From Lachnospiraceae bacterium MA2020 (GTDB lineage Bacteria > Bacillota > Clostridia > Lachnospirales > Lachnospiraceae): a DNA stretch of 64,000 nt. The number at the start of each line of letters is the position of its first letter. Positions within the stretch are counted from its first letter, which is position 1. The notes below the pieces were generated by a model. That model worked only from the letters and a program-made list of their open reading frames with translations, ran no database searches and was not told the origin of the DNA. The stretch spans positions 116,675 to 180,674 of the forward strand of contig KN050797.1 in NCBI GenBank assembly GCA_000746015.1, in the 5' to 3' direction. The translations under genes were made by a program, and so were the position numbers. Below, piece by piece: positions 50,992 through 59,724 of this stretch.

Positions 50992-53409
50992 ATGGAAAGC
51001 AGAGGCTTGAGTTATATTGTTAAAAAGCCTGAGTATGGCAGGGAAAATAAGCAGACAGATATGATCCTTCTTTTTTTACTTGAGGGATGGATGACGGTAA
51101 GATACAGGGAAGAAAATTATAAGATGATGAAAGAGGATATCATCCTTATAAATCCTGGAACCAACTATGAGATCGTAGAGGGAGAGGATGCTCTTTACGG
51201 TATCGCTTCGTTTTCAATGGGCTTTACTTCTTCCATTCTTAAAAACAGAAGAATGATTTTTTATTGCAATTCTGTAATGGATACCAAGCATTCTTACAGA
51301 GATCTACGGGATATCTTTTTTGAACTTACGGCGGAGTATACTTCATGCAGTCATCAGACAAATGCTTTGAATGAAAGCCTCATGCTGAAGCTTTTAGACT
51401 GTATAGTTGAAAACTATCAGGTGAGCCAGGATGATATAAAGAGCGAGGAGTCTGAGTCTGATCTCAGAATGAGAGAGATGATGCAGTATATTATCTCAAA
51501 TCTTGATCGAGAGATAAGCTTAAATGATCTTGCAGATCAGCTCTATGTATCGGCGTCTACTCTTTCAAGGATCTTTAAGAAAAATACAGGAGTATATTTT
51601 GCTGATTATGTGATGCAGCTCAGAGTCCGCTCATCGCTGTCGCTTCTCAAGCATACAGAGCAGAGTATCACTCAGATAGCGCTTTCATCGGGTTTTGCAA
51701 GTTCGGCTTCATATAATCGTGCTTTCCGTAAGCTTTACGGTCAGACTCCTACTGATTACCGCAAAAACAATCAGTCTGAGACTAAGCGTGAAGAGGATGA
51801 GTTTATCGAGAGCGAGAAAGAGATACGTAAAGAGCTTTTGGAAAAAGGATATGAGAAAGGAAAGCAGGATAAAATATCTCTTGGAGTAGTCGATCTGGAA
51901 AAGAATTCCGGAGAAAAATACGAGAAGAGCTGGGGGAAAATAATAAATATAGGCGCAATACATGATATGACAAAGGCAAATATGCAGTATCATGTAATGT
52001 TTCTGAGTGAGCAGCTTCATTATAAATACTTTCGTGTATGGAATGTTTTCAGCAAAAAAATGCTGCTTTTTGATGGAAGAAGCATAGGACTTTATAACTA
52101 TGATCTGATGGATCAGGTTTTTGACTTTTTTGTACAGCATAAATTAAAGCTGTTTCTTGATTTTGGACGTAGACCTGAGACAGCTATAAGTTCCGGTCAA
52201 AAAGTAGTTTATTTTAGCGAAGAGTACATTGAGTTTGAATCTAAGGAAGCATGGGAGGCACTTGTTGCAGATTTCCTTTCACATATCGTAGGGAGATATG
52301 GACAGGAAGAAGTATCCGGCTGGATATTTGAGCTTTCAAGATTTGGCGGACATGAGATGCGTCACAAAAATGGCGGTCTTTATATTGATGATGACTATGA
52401 TTTTTATGATGCATTTAAGTATTTTAATGATGCAATACGTACAAGAGTGCCTAATGCGCAGTTTGGCGGTGTTGGAAGTATCCTGAATACTGATGGAAGC
52501 TTTCTTGGAGATTTTTTCAGCAAGGCAAAGAAAGATAATTTACGCTTTGATTTTCTTTCATTTTCCCTGTTTCCTTATGACAACACTATTGAAGAAGAAA
52601 AAAAGCGTATCAGAAGGATATCAGAAAGTGATGTTTATGAAGAACATCAGGTATATGAGATCGCTGAATTTGTTAAGAATTCCGGATACGAAGACTATAA
52701 AATATATATTACGGAGTGGAATAACTCTATTTCAAACAGAAACTTCTTAAATGACAGCTGCTTCAGGGCGGCATATATTGCGAAGAAGCTGTCGGGAATA
52801 GCGGGATTAGTTGATTCTATCAGCATTATGAGTGGATCTGACTGGATAAGCAGCTATATGGATACGGTCGGGATCGTGAATGGAGGTATAGGACTTCTTA
52901 CAAAAGATACCATCCGCAAGCCGGCATACTATGCGATTGATTTTATGAATCAGCTTGGAGAGTACGTGATCGCTAAAGATAAAAACTATATAGTGACACG
53001 TAAAGAAAATGGAGACTTTTATATACTGTGCTTTAATTTTTCGTGGTTCCGTAAGAATTATCTTATGCAGGATGAAGATTTGGATATCAGGCAATCTGAT
53101 GCGATGATATTTGATAATGATGAGCCTATTACCTTAAGGCTGCAGCTTAAGAATGTAGCTAAGGCCGGCAATTATTGCATAAAGAAGAGGACGCTGAACA
53201 GTCAGTATGGAAGCATACTTAACGAATGGAAGAAATTTCAGTATAATACGCGCCTTACCCGTCAGGATGTGAAATATCTTGATGCGATAAGTCTCCCAAA
53301 TCTCAGCCAGAGCGAATTTACTGTTGAAAAGGATGGAGGAACTATCGAGCTTGAGATAAAGATGGAAATGCATGAAGTAGATCTTATACACGTCTTTTTG
53401 CAAAACTAA
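50992..53409 (+). CDS. AraC-family regulator fused to a GH39-like domain
   Basis: An 805-residue fusion. Residues 1-140 form an AraC-type cupin sensor (KEDIILINPGTNYEI). An AraC HTH pair follows at about 160-260 (ISLNDLADQLYVSASTLSRI and GFASSASYNRAFRKLYGQ). From about 297 to 740 comes a GH39 beta-xylosidase-like barrel with a C-terminal beta domain. The nucleophile motif is present as YITEWNNS (Glu575). The acid/base motif, normally WNEP, reads SRFGG after WIFEL (residues 444-448), so the acid/base Glu is missing. The barrel is therefore probably a sugar sensor rather than an enzyme. It lies just upstream of the glycoside genes and may control them. Confidence 0.9.
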   Translation: MESRGLSYIVKKPEYGRENKQTDMILLFLLEGWMTVRYREENYKMMKEDIILINPGTNYEIVEGEDALYGIASFSMGFTSSILKNRRMIFYCNSVMDTKHSYRDLRDIFFELTAEYTSCSHQTNALNESLMLKLLDCIVENYQVSQDDIKSEESESDLRMREMMQYIISNLDREISLNDLADQLYVSASTLSRIFKKNTGVYFADYVMQLRVRSSLSLLKHTEQSITQIALSSGFASSASYNRAFRKLYGQTPTDYRKNNQSETKREEDEFIESEKEIRKELLEKGYEKGKQDKISLGVVDLEKNSGEKYEKSWGKIINIGAIHDMTKANMQYHVMFLSEQLHYKYFRVWNVFSKKMLLFDGRSIGLYNYDLMDQVFDFFVQHKLKLFLDFGRRPETAISSGQKVVYFSEEYIEFESKEAWEALVADFLSHIVGRYGQEEVSGWIFELSRFGGHEMRHKNGGLYIDDDYDFYDAFKYFNDAIRTRVPNAQFGGVGSILNTDGSFLGDFFSKAKKDNLRFDFLSFSLFPYDNTIEEEKKRIRRISESDVYEEHQVYEIAEFVKNSGYEDYKIYITEWNNSISNRNFLNDSCFRAAYIAKKLSGIAGLVDSISIMSGSDWISSYMDTVGIVNGGIGLLTKDTIRKPAYYAIDFMNQLGEYVIAKDKNYIVTRKENGDFYILCFNFSWFRKNYLMQDEDLDIRQSDAMIFDNDEPITLRLQLKNVAKAGNYCIKKRTLNSQYGSILNEWKKFQYNTRLTRQDVKYLDAISLPNLSQSEFTVEKDGGTIELEIKMEMHEVDLIHVFLQN

Positions 53410-53423
53410 AAACGTTATTTTTG

Positions 53424-53466
53424 AAAAGATGCAACGAATACGATATATTTGTTGCATCTTTTTGCT
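53424..53466 (+). terminator. Terminator after the AraC-GH39 gene
   Basis: AAAAGATGCAAC (53424-53435) pairs with GTTGCATCTTTT (53451-53462), with T-rich sequence after. Confidence 0.9.
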
Positions 53467-53614
53467 GTTTTTTTATTTGTGTGCAATTTATATATAAAAA
53501 ACTCGAAAAAATGAAAAGATGAATGTTCATCAATTGAGTAAAATTACATCATCAGAACGAAACAACAAAAGCAATTGCTTAAATAAAGCAATTCAAAAAA
53601 GGAGTTTATATATT
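53466..53614 (+). promoter_or_regulatory. Control region before the C-glycoside deglycosidase-like genes
   Basis: An AT-rich 149-bp leader. It has a perfect palindrome AAGCAATTGCTT (53569-53580) with a further AAGCAATT copy at 53586-53593, and TGAATGTTCA at 53520-53529. AAAAGGAG (53597-53604) is the ribosome site. No consensus -35 is visible, which fits an activator-dependent promoter. The AraC-GH39 protein is a candidate regulator; this is inference. Confidence 0.45.
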
Positions 53615-54487
53615 ATGTATAAGTATGACAGAAAAGGACCTAAGAGAGGTGTAGCTCTCTACAGCTATTCTGCTGAGTTTGGTCTTAACAAGACCCTTGA
53701 AGACTGCTTTGAAGATCTCTATGATATGGGAGCTCACGGTATCGAGATACTTGCAAATACTCATATCGAGAATTATCCATATCCATCAGATGAATGGGTA
53801 GAGAATTGGCACAGACTTTGCGACAAGTATGAGATCGTACCTGTAGAGTATGGCAACTGGATTGACTCACATGTACTTGGCGACAGAGATCTTACAACAG
53901 AAGAGTCAGTTGAAATGCTTAAAAGAGACATCAGACTTGCTCACCGCCTTGGCTTTACAGTAATGAGAACAAAGATGCCTGTTATCAATGATTTACTTGA
54001 GCCTGTTACAAACTGGAGAGAGATAATCAAGGGAGCACTTCCACTTGCTGAGCAGCTTGGAATCCAGATGTGCCCTGAAATCCACACTCCTTCAAATCTT
54101 AAGGGTAAGCTTGTTACTGATTTCGTAGATTTCATTAAAGAGACTGGCACAAAGAATTTTGGCTTAAATATTGATTTCTCTGTATTCCGTACAGAGTTTA
54201 AGGAAGGCGAATGGGTTGATCCAAACTATACACCAAATAAGCCAGAGGATATCATTCCACTTCTTCCTTATATTTACTGCTGCCACGCTAAGTTCATCAA
54301 CATGAGTGATGACTTCCAGGAGACAACAATTCCATATCCTGAGATCATCAAGGTTATGAAGGACAACGGCTATGAAGGATATCTTCTTAGCGAGTATGAA
54401 GGTGCAGACAAATATGACGATGGCTATGAAGTAGGACAGACACTTCGTAAGCACCACATTTTACTTAAGAATCTTCTTGGAGATTGA
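53615..54487 (+). CDS. TIM-barrel protein, C-glycoside deglycosidase alpha-subunit-like
   Basis: A 290-residue xylose-isomerase-like TIM barrel. Four metal-ligand candidates sit where this fold places them: Glu155 (CPEIHT), Asp187 (LNIDFS), His224 (CCHAKF) and Glu260 (LSEYEGAD). Proteins of this type pair with DUF6379 subunits in C-glycoside deglycosidases, which cleave the C-C bond of 3-keto-C-glycosides by a metal-assisted elimination. The DUF6379 gene starts 15 bp downstream, which is the main reason for this call rather than a plain sugar-phosphate epimerase. ATG 53615 was chosen (AAAAGGAG ten bases upstream); 32 in-frame codons further upstream lack a ribosome site. Confidence 0.8.
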   Translation: MYKYDRKGPKRGVALYSYSAEFGLNKTLEDCFEDLYDMGAHGIEILANTHIENYPYPSDEWVENWHRLCDKYEIVPVEYGNWIDSHVLGDRDLTTEESVEMLKRDIRLAHRLGFTVMRTKMPVINDLLEPVTNWREIIKGALPLAEQLGIQMCPEIHTPSNLKGKLVTDFVDFIKETGTKNFGLNIDFSVFRTEFKEGEWVDPNYTPNKPEDIIPLLPYIYCCHAKFINMSDDFQETTIPYPEIIKVMKDNGYEGYLLSEYEGADKYDDGYEVGQTLRKHHILLKNLLGD

Positions 54488-54502
54488 TGGAGGCAGAAAG
54501 AA

Positions 54503-54946
54503 ATGGAAAAACAGGTAATTCAGTCAGTAGGATTTAGAAATATTAAAGATAACGATGGAAACGTTTGCGGTTTCCAGTTTAAGGTAAAGCTTCCTTACTA
54601 TAGAGGAATCTTCCTTTCACAGCTCAGACCTGGAACACTTTACATTGATGGAGAAAAGATTGAAAAAGAAGACATCACATGGTGCTTCAAGGGCGAAGAG
54701 TTCTCAAATGAGCAGATGGCTCAGGATTTCAAGACACACTGGGGAACAACTACACCTGCAACACTTAAGGTTAAGAAAAAGGGCGGTCTTGCACAGGGCT
54801 ATCATGATATCAAGTACGGCTTCTGCTTTACTTCATCATATATGCCTCCAATTATCCAGAACGGACTTGATCCGGATAAAGAATCAATGGTTTACATGCC
54901 GGAGTTTGGCCATCATGTAAACGAGAGAAGACTTATCATCGTCTGA
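54503..54946 (+). CDS. DUF6379 protein, C-glycoside deglycosidase beta-subunit-like
   Basis: A 147-residue beta-rich protein with the DUF6379/CGD-beta pattern: GFQFKVKLPYYRGIFLS, a YIDGEKIEKEDITW strand pair, a W-x5-P-A-T-L-x-V stretch, KKGGLAQGYHDIKY, and SSYMPP near the end. In characterised systems of gut Lachnospiraceae this subunit completes the active site of the TIM-barrel alpha subunit, and neither works alone. It lies 15 bp after the alpha-like gene with GGAGG upstream, and a strong terminator follows, so the two form a tight pair. Whether the substrate is a C-glycoside or an O-glycoside cannot be read from sequence. Confidence 0.82.
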   Translation: MEKQVIQSVGFRNIKDNDGNVCGFQFKVKLPYYRGIFLSQLRPGTLYIDGEKIEKEDITWCFKGEEFSNEQMAQDFKTHWGTTTPATLKVKKKGGLAQGYHDIKYGFCFTSSYMPPIIQNGLDPDKESMVYMPEFGHHVNERRLIIV

Positions 54947-54982
54947 AAAAACATTACCGCTAAATACTTGCCATAACGAAGG

Positions 54983-55023
54983 CTGTCGGGATTTCAAATA
55001 AAAGAGATCCCGGCAGTTTTTTT
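54983..55023 (+). terminator. Terminator after the alpha/beta pair
   Basis: CTGTCGGGATTTC (54983-54995) pairs with GAGATCCCGGCAG (55004-55016), with G-U wobbles, followed by a run of T. Confidence 0.9.
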
Positions 55024-55102
55024 CTATATAATGCCTTGAAAACCAACACTTTTTTATATATACTCATAGAGTTGTGACATAATATTTAAGGAGCTAATCT
55101 CA

Positions 55103-56440
55103 ATGGAAGGAATTAAGAAAAAGAAGATAAAGCTGTCTTCTTTTCAGATTGTGATACTTGGATTTTTAGGTGTTATACTGCTTGGAGCATTGCTTCTGAT
55201 GATGCCGTTTTCTTCGAAGGCAGGAGTTTTTACACCGTTTAATGAGACACTGTTTACTGCTACGTCGGCAGTATGTGTGACGGGACTGGTGGTACATGAT
55301 ACAGCTACATACTGGTCTACATTTGGTCATATATTGATAATTATCCTGATACAGATCGGGGGACTTGGAGTAGTATCTGTTGCAGTTTCGTTTGCGCTTA
55401 TGTCCGGCAGGAAGATATCGCTGTTTCAGAGGGGTATGCTGCAGGATGCGCTTGCTGCCTCAAGTGTTGGTGGTATTGTAAAGCTTACTGGATTTTTGGT
55501 CAAGATGACACTTTTGATCGAGTTTATCGGAGCGTTGCTAATGATGCCTGTATTTATATCTGACTATGGGCTTAAAGGTATAGGAATTGCGATGTTTCAC
55601 TCAATTTCTGCTTTTTGCAATGCCGGCTTTGACCTCATGGGCACGCCGGATGCACAGTTTTCTTCACTCGTATCATATAGAAGAAATATACCGATTAATA
55701 TTGTTTTGATGCTTCTCATAGTTATCGGTGGCATAGGTTTCAGGACATGGAATGATATCCGCACTTATGGAATCAAATTTAAGCGTTACAGTATGCAGAG
55801 TAAGGTAATTCTTACTACGACTTTGTTCTTGATTTCCGTTCCGGCACTGCTGTTCTTTATAAATGATTATAGCCATTTGGATCTGCAGGAGAGGATACTT
55901 GCTTCTCTTTTTCAGTCAGTTACTTCGAGAACGGCGGGCTTCAATACAGAGGATTTAAATGATCTTTCTGAGGTGAGCCGTGCAGTGTTCATCGTACTTA
56001 TGCTGATAGGCGGCGCACCGGGATCTACAGCAGGTGGTCTGAAAGTAACGACATTTACTGTATTGCTTGCAAATTCGTTAGCAGTATTTAACCAGAAAGC
56101 AGATACAGAATTCTTTGGCAGACGAATTAATCATGATACAATACATCATGCATCTACAATTCTTGTGATGTATATCACATTGTTTTTTATGAGTGGACTT
56201 GCGATAAGCCTTATAGAAGGATTGCCGCTTTATCAGTGTTTCTTTGAGACTGCATCTGCAGTAGGTACAGTTGGTGTTACGCTTGGTATCACTCCTGGGC
56301 TTGGAGTCGCTTCACAGCTGATCCTTGTGGTAATGATGTTCCTTGGACGCGTAGGTGGACTTACCGTAATTTATGCAACATTTAATCATAAAGCACCAAT
56401 GGTATCAAAGATGCCTGAGGAAAGTATAACTGTAGGATAA
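55103..56440 (+). CDS. ktrB: Potassium channel/transporter subunit KtrB (TrkH family)
   Basis: The membrane subunit of the Ktr K+ uptake system. The 445 residues match KtrB (about 450). The four pore loops are visible: SAVCVTGL, SAFCNAGFD, SRTAGFNT and SAVGTVGVT, each with the filter Gly. A Gly-rich hinge region (IGGAPGSTAGGLK) is typical. AAGGAG lies 8 bases before the ATG. ktrA follows after 13 bp, so they form one operon, and no sugar genes are fused to it. It sits between two blocks of glycoside genes, separated from both by terminators. Confidence 0.95.
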   Translation: MEGIKKKKIKLSSFQIVILGFLGVILLGALLLMMPFSSKAGVFTPFNETLFTATSAVCVTGLVVHDTATYWSTFGHILIIILIQIGGLGVVSVAVSFALMSGRKISLFQRGMLQDALAASSVGGIVKLTGFLVKMTLLIEFIGALLMMPVFISDYGLKGIGIAMFHSISAFCNAGFDLMGTPDAQFSSLVSYRRNIPINIVLMLLIVIGGIGFRTWNDIRTYGIKFKRYSMQSKVILTTTLFLISVPALLFFINDYSHLDLQERILASLFQSVTSRTAGFNTEDLNDLSEVSRAVFIVLMLIGGAPGSTAGGLKVTTFTVLLANSLAVFNQKADTEFFGRRINHDTIHHASTILVMYITLFFMSGLAISLIEGLPLYQCFFETASAVGTVGVTLGITPGLGVASQLILVVMMFLGRVGGLTVIYATFNHKAPMVSKMPEESITVG

Positions 56441-56453
56441 GGAGATAGATATA

Positions 56454-57101
56454 ATGAAATCAATACTTTTAATAGGACTTGGCGGGTTTGGAAACAGGAT
56501 CGCATGCGAGCTCAATGACCTTGGTCATGAGGTAATGGCAGTAGATCAGGATGAGCAGAAAGTTTCTGATGTACTTCCGTATGTTACAAATGCTCAGATA
56601 GGCGACAGCACAAATCCGAATTTCTTAAAGTCACTTGGAATCAACAATTATGATGTTTGCATCGTAACGATCGCAAATGACTTTCAGAGCTCTCTTGAGA
56701 CGACTTCACTTTTGAAAGAGCTTGGAGCAAGATATGTAGTTTCAAGAGCGGAAAGAGATGTTCAGGAGAAGTTTCTTCTGAGAAACGGTGCAGATGCTGT
56801 AATTCATCCTGAGAAGCAGGCTGCAAAGTGGGCTGCGATGCGTTATTCTTCAGATCACATTTTGGACTATATCTCAATTGATGAAGAAAATGCTATCTAT
56901 GAAGTAGAAGTTCCGGATGAGTGGGAGCATAAGAGCATCATAGAGATTGATATCCGTAAGAAGTACGACATCAACATTCTTGCATTTAAGAAGAATGGAA
57001 AGATGTACCTTTCTGTAAGACCGGATATGATACTGACAAAGGACATTACACTTATGGTTCTTGGAGATTACAAGACCGTACAGAAGTGTTTTCACATTTA
57101 A
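56454..57101 (+). CDS. ktrA: Potassium uptake regulatory subunit KtrA (RCK/TrkA-N)
   Basis: The cytoplasmic gating ring of the Ktr system, which binds ATP/ADP or NAD. The 215 residues contain one RCK_N domain (LIGLGGFGNRIACEL, then Asp in VMAVDQDEQKV) and one RCK_C domain (about 135-215: EWEHKSIIEIDIRKKYDIN), the single-unit form typical of KtrA rather than the double-unit E. coli TrkA. AAGGAG precedes the ATG. A strong terminator follows. Confidence 0.95.
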   Translation: MKSILLIGLGGFGNRIACELNDLGHEVMAVDQDEQKVSDVLPYVTNAQIGDSTNPNFLKSLGINNYDVCIVTIANDFQSSLETTSLLKELGARYVVSRAERDVQEKFLLRNGADAVIHPEKQAAKWAAMRYSSDHILDYISIDEENAIYEVEVPDEWEHKSIIEIDIRKKYDINILAFKKNGKMYLSVRPDMILTKDITLMVLGDYKTVQKCFHI

Positions 57102-57108
57102 TTATAGA

Positions 57109-57149
57109 GGATGCAACAGATGTATATCGTCTGTTGCATCCTTTTTTTG
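57109..57149 (+). terminator. Terminator after ktrA
   Basis: GGATGCAACAGA (57109-57120) pairs perfectly with TCTGTTGCATCC (57130-57141), followed by seven T. Its inner arms GATGCAAC/GTTGCATC are the same as in the terminator after the AraC-GH39 gene. Confidence 0.95.
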
Positions 57150-57304
57150 TTTAAATGCCAATAGCGCAAAATATGAGAATCATTGTGAAACAACAGAAAA
57201 TACTAAAATGGACGATTAAGGTATCATTAGATACATGAAAGAGCTACATACCTAATTATAAAAAAGGGAAAAAATAGTAATTTGTTATAGAAGGAGAATG
57301 AAAA

Positions 57305-58144
57305 ATGAGTAAGACACTTCCAGTAGGAATTCAGGTCTATGGACTCAGAGATCTGCTCGAGAACACACCTGAGAATTTCAAGAATGTAATGCAGAAAGTT
57401 AAAGAAATCGGTTATGACGGCGTTGAGCTTGCAGGTCTTTATGGCCATAAGCCTGAGTATATCAAAGAAGTACTTGATGAGGTAGGACTCATCCCAATAA
57501 GTGCTCACGTTGCTTTTGCTGAGATGATGGAAGACATCGACACTATCATCGCTGATTACAAAAAGATCGGTGTTAAGTACCTCGTAATGCCATATATGTC
57601 AGAAGAGTACAGACCGGCTAATCCGGAAGGCTTCAAGAAGTTCCTTCCGCTCCTCAATGAGATAGGAGAGAAGATTCATAATGCAGGCATGACATTCCTT
57701 TATCACAATCATGATTTTGAGTTTGTTAAGATGGAGAATGGCAAGTGGGGATATGATGAGATGTTTGAAGCTATCCCACACGACAATCTTATGTCAGAGC
57801 TTGATACATGCTGGTGCCAGGTTGCAACAGATGATGCAGAAGGCTTCGTAAAGAAGTATAAGGACAGAATCCCTGTAGTTCACCTTAAGGACTATATCAA
57901 AAAGGGTGAAGTTAAAAATATGTACAAGCTCATCGGAATTGATACTGAGGAAGAAGAGGGAGATACGGGATACTTCGGTTTCAGACCTGTTGGTTTTGGA
58001 ATGATGATCTGGGAGCCTGTATTGGATGCAGCTATAGAAGCTAATGCTAACTTTGTTATCGTAGAGCAGGATGAACACTATGATCTTGAGCCACTTGAGT
58101 GCGCAAGAAGAAGCAGAGAGTATCTTAGAATACTTGGATGGTGA
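57305..58144 (+). CDS. Sugar phosphate isomerase/epimerase-like TIM barrel
   Basis: A 279-residue protein of the xylose-isomerase-like family. Metal-ligand candidates are in YHNHDFEF, SELDTCWC, VHLKDY and VEQDEHYD. Close relatives next to Gfo/Idh/MocA dehydrogenases cleave or rearrange 3-keto-glycosides. The protein differs from the alpha-like barrel at 53.6 kb and has no DUF6379 neighbour, so a separate role (keto-sugar isomerisation or O-glycoside elimination) is likely. AAGGAG lies 8 bases before the ATG. The dehydrogenase gene follows 52 bp later, so they are one operon. The exact reaction is unknown. Confidence 0.85.
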   Translation: MSKTLPVGIQVYGLRDLLENTPENFKNVMQKVKEIGYDGVELAGLYGHKPEYIKEVLDEVGLIPISAHVAFAEMMEDIDTIIADYKKIGVKYLVMPYMSEEYRPANPEGFKKFLPLLNEIGEKIHNAGMTFLYHNHDFEFVKMENGKWGYDEMFEAIPHDNLMSELDTCWCQVATDDAEGFVKKYKDRIPVVHLKDYIKKGEVKNMYKLIGIDTEEEEGDTGYFGFRPVGFGMMIWEPVLDAAIEANANFVIVEQDEHYDLEPLECARRSREYLRILGW

Positions 58145-58196
58145 ACAAAAAATATCACAGAGAAGGTATTGATATATAAGTATAAGGAGACTAAAA

Positions 58197-59477
58197 ATGA
58201 AGGAAATTAGAATTGCAATTATCGGAACAGGTATGATCTCACACAGACACATGACTGTAATTGAGAATCTTAAAAAGCGCGGGCAGAACCTCAGAGTTGT
58301 TGCTGCAGCAGAAATTGACAAAGAAAAGCTTTTGGCTTTCGGAAAGCAGTATGGTATTGATGAAAAGGATCTCTACCAGGATTTCCGCGAGATGTTTAAG
58401 AGAGATGATATTGATGAAGTAGAAGTTTGCGTACACAACAATCTTCATACATCTGTTGCAACAGCAGTAATGGCAGCAGGATTCCCATGCTACTCAGAGA
58501 AGCCAATGGCAGCAAGCTATGCTGATGCAAAGATCCTCTACGATGCACAGAAGAAGTATGGTCAGAAGCTCGCTATCCAGATCAGCTCAATCTACAATCC
58601 TCAGACAAGAATTGCCAAGGAAATGATCGCTGATGGTAAGCTCGGTAAGATTTATCACTGCCGTTCAGTCGGACACAGACGTCAGGGCCGTCCAGGCTAT
58701 GATATGCCCTTCTTCAGCCGTGACTTTGTCGATCCTAAAGTCGGTGTACATGGACCTCTTTTCGACCTTGGTATTTACCACCTCGCACAGATGCTCTATG
58801 TAATGGGTATGCCTGAGCTTGAGAGCGTATACGGAACAACAACATGTGATTACTGGAGAGATAAGAGAATTGATGATGCTGTAAACTGCCACACACCAGT
58901 TGAAGATCTTTCAGTAGCTATTGCTCGTTTCAAGAATGGTCTTTCGATGGATATCTATGAGGACTGGGCAATTCACATGGATGAGATCGGAACAAGCTTC
59001 ATTGCTGGTTCTCTCGGCGGACTTAAGTTTACAGATGTTGACCAGACAGGTGGTCCTATGGCTGTACCGGAAGGCGGATCTATCGTAGGCGGCGGCAACC
59101 TTCAGAAGCCAAGACTTGAGTACTTTGGTGTTGATGAAAAGGGTCGTCTCTTTGATACAAAGCTTGAGTGTGCTATCGGTGATATCACAGGCATGCAGGA
59201 GCTTGCACTTAACCCAGAGATGGAGAAGTACAACGACAACCAGCTTCAGTGGTATTCATACCTTCGTGGAGAGCTTACAGATGAGACAAGAATCGATTCT
59301 CCATACATCGCAATGCAGACAGCATTCCTTTCGGAAGGTGTTATGCTTTCACATGAACTTGGACGTAGCGTAACAGCTGAAGAGATTAAGGCTATGTCTA
59401 AGTCAGTTGCCATCAGAGATCAGGAGACACCATTTGGTACAATCCACTATGATTTCGATGAGTACAAGCCAGAATAA
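58197..59477 (+). CDS. Gfo/Idh/MocA-family dehydrogenase
   Basis: A 426-residue NAD(P)-dependent sugar dehydrogenase. The N-terminal Rossmann domain has IGTGMISHRHM and the family's EKPMA motif (YSEKPMAASY). The C-terminal domain has the catalytic DLGIYHLAQ (Asp/His). It is longer than common family members (about 340-390) by inserts around residues 160 and 290. In C-glycoside and 3-keto-glycoside pathways such enzymes oxidise C3 of the sugar before cleavage. It is downstream of the second TIM barrel and ends at a perfect 15-bp terminator, so it is the last gene of that unit. Confidence 0.88.
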   Translation: MKEIRIAIIGTGMISHRHMTVIENLKKRGQNLRVVAAAEIDKEKLLAFGKQYGIDEKDLYQDFREMFKRDDIDEVEVCVHNNLHTSVATAVMAAGFPCYSEKPMAASYADAKILYDAQKKYGQKLAIQISSIYNPQTRIAKEMIADGKLGKIYHCRSVGHRRQGRPGYDMPFFSRDFVDPKVGVHGPLFDLGIYHLAQMLYVMGMPELESVYGTTTCDYWRDKRIDDAVNCHTPVEDLSVAIARFKNGLSMDIYEDWAIHMDEIGTSFIAGSLGGLKFTDVDQTGGPMAVPEGGSIVGGGNLQKPRLEYFGVDEKGRLFDTKLECAIGDITGMQELALNPEMEKYNDNQLQWYSYLRGELTDETRIDSPYIAMQTAFLSEGVMLSHELGRSVTAEEIKAMSKSVAIRDQETPFGTIHYDFDEYKPE

Positions 59478-59493
59478 GTATCCTTTTACCTAT

Positions 59494-59533
59494 AAAAGGT
59501 CAGAAAACAATATGAGTTTTCTGACCTTTTTTG
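59494..59533 (+). terminator. Terminator after the Gfo/Idh/MocA dehydrogenase gene
   Basis: AAAAGGTCAGAAAAC (59494-59508) pairs perfectly with GTTTTCTGACCTTTT (59516-59530), seven-base loop, T-run within and after the arm. Confidence 0.95.
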
Positions 59534-59724
59534 CGTGGACAAGAACACTTGCAACAGATAGTACTTATTTATTGCACGACGAATTTTCATTGTTTCTTTT
59601 AATGCAATATATGTAAACAAAATGAAGATATAGTGGAAAGAGGGTTTTGCATAAAAAAGGTATTATTTAGTTACAACAAACGACAAAACTTCATTAAATG
59701 ATAGTAATTAGGAGGAAGTAAATT

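Noticed and set aside
53519-53614. 32-codon upstream extension of the alpha-like TIM-barrel protein
   Set aside because: No ribosome site at 53519, while AAAAGGAG lies just before ATG 53615, where family similarity begins.
59407-59616. 69-codon frame across the terminator after the dehydrogenase gene
   Set aside because: It overlaps the dehydrogenase end in another frame and runs through a perfect terminator hairpin.
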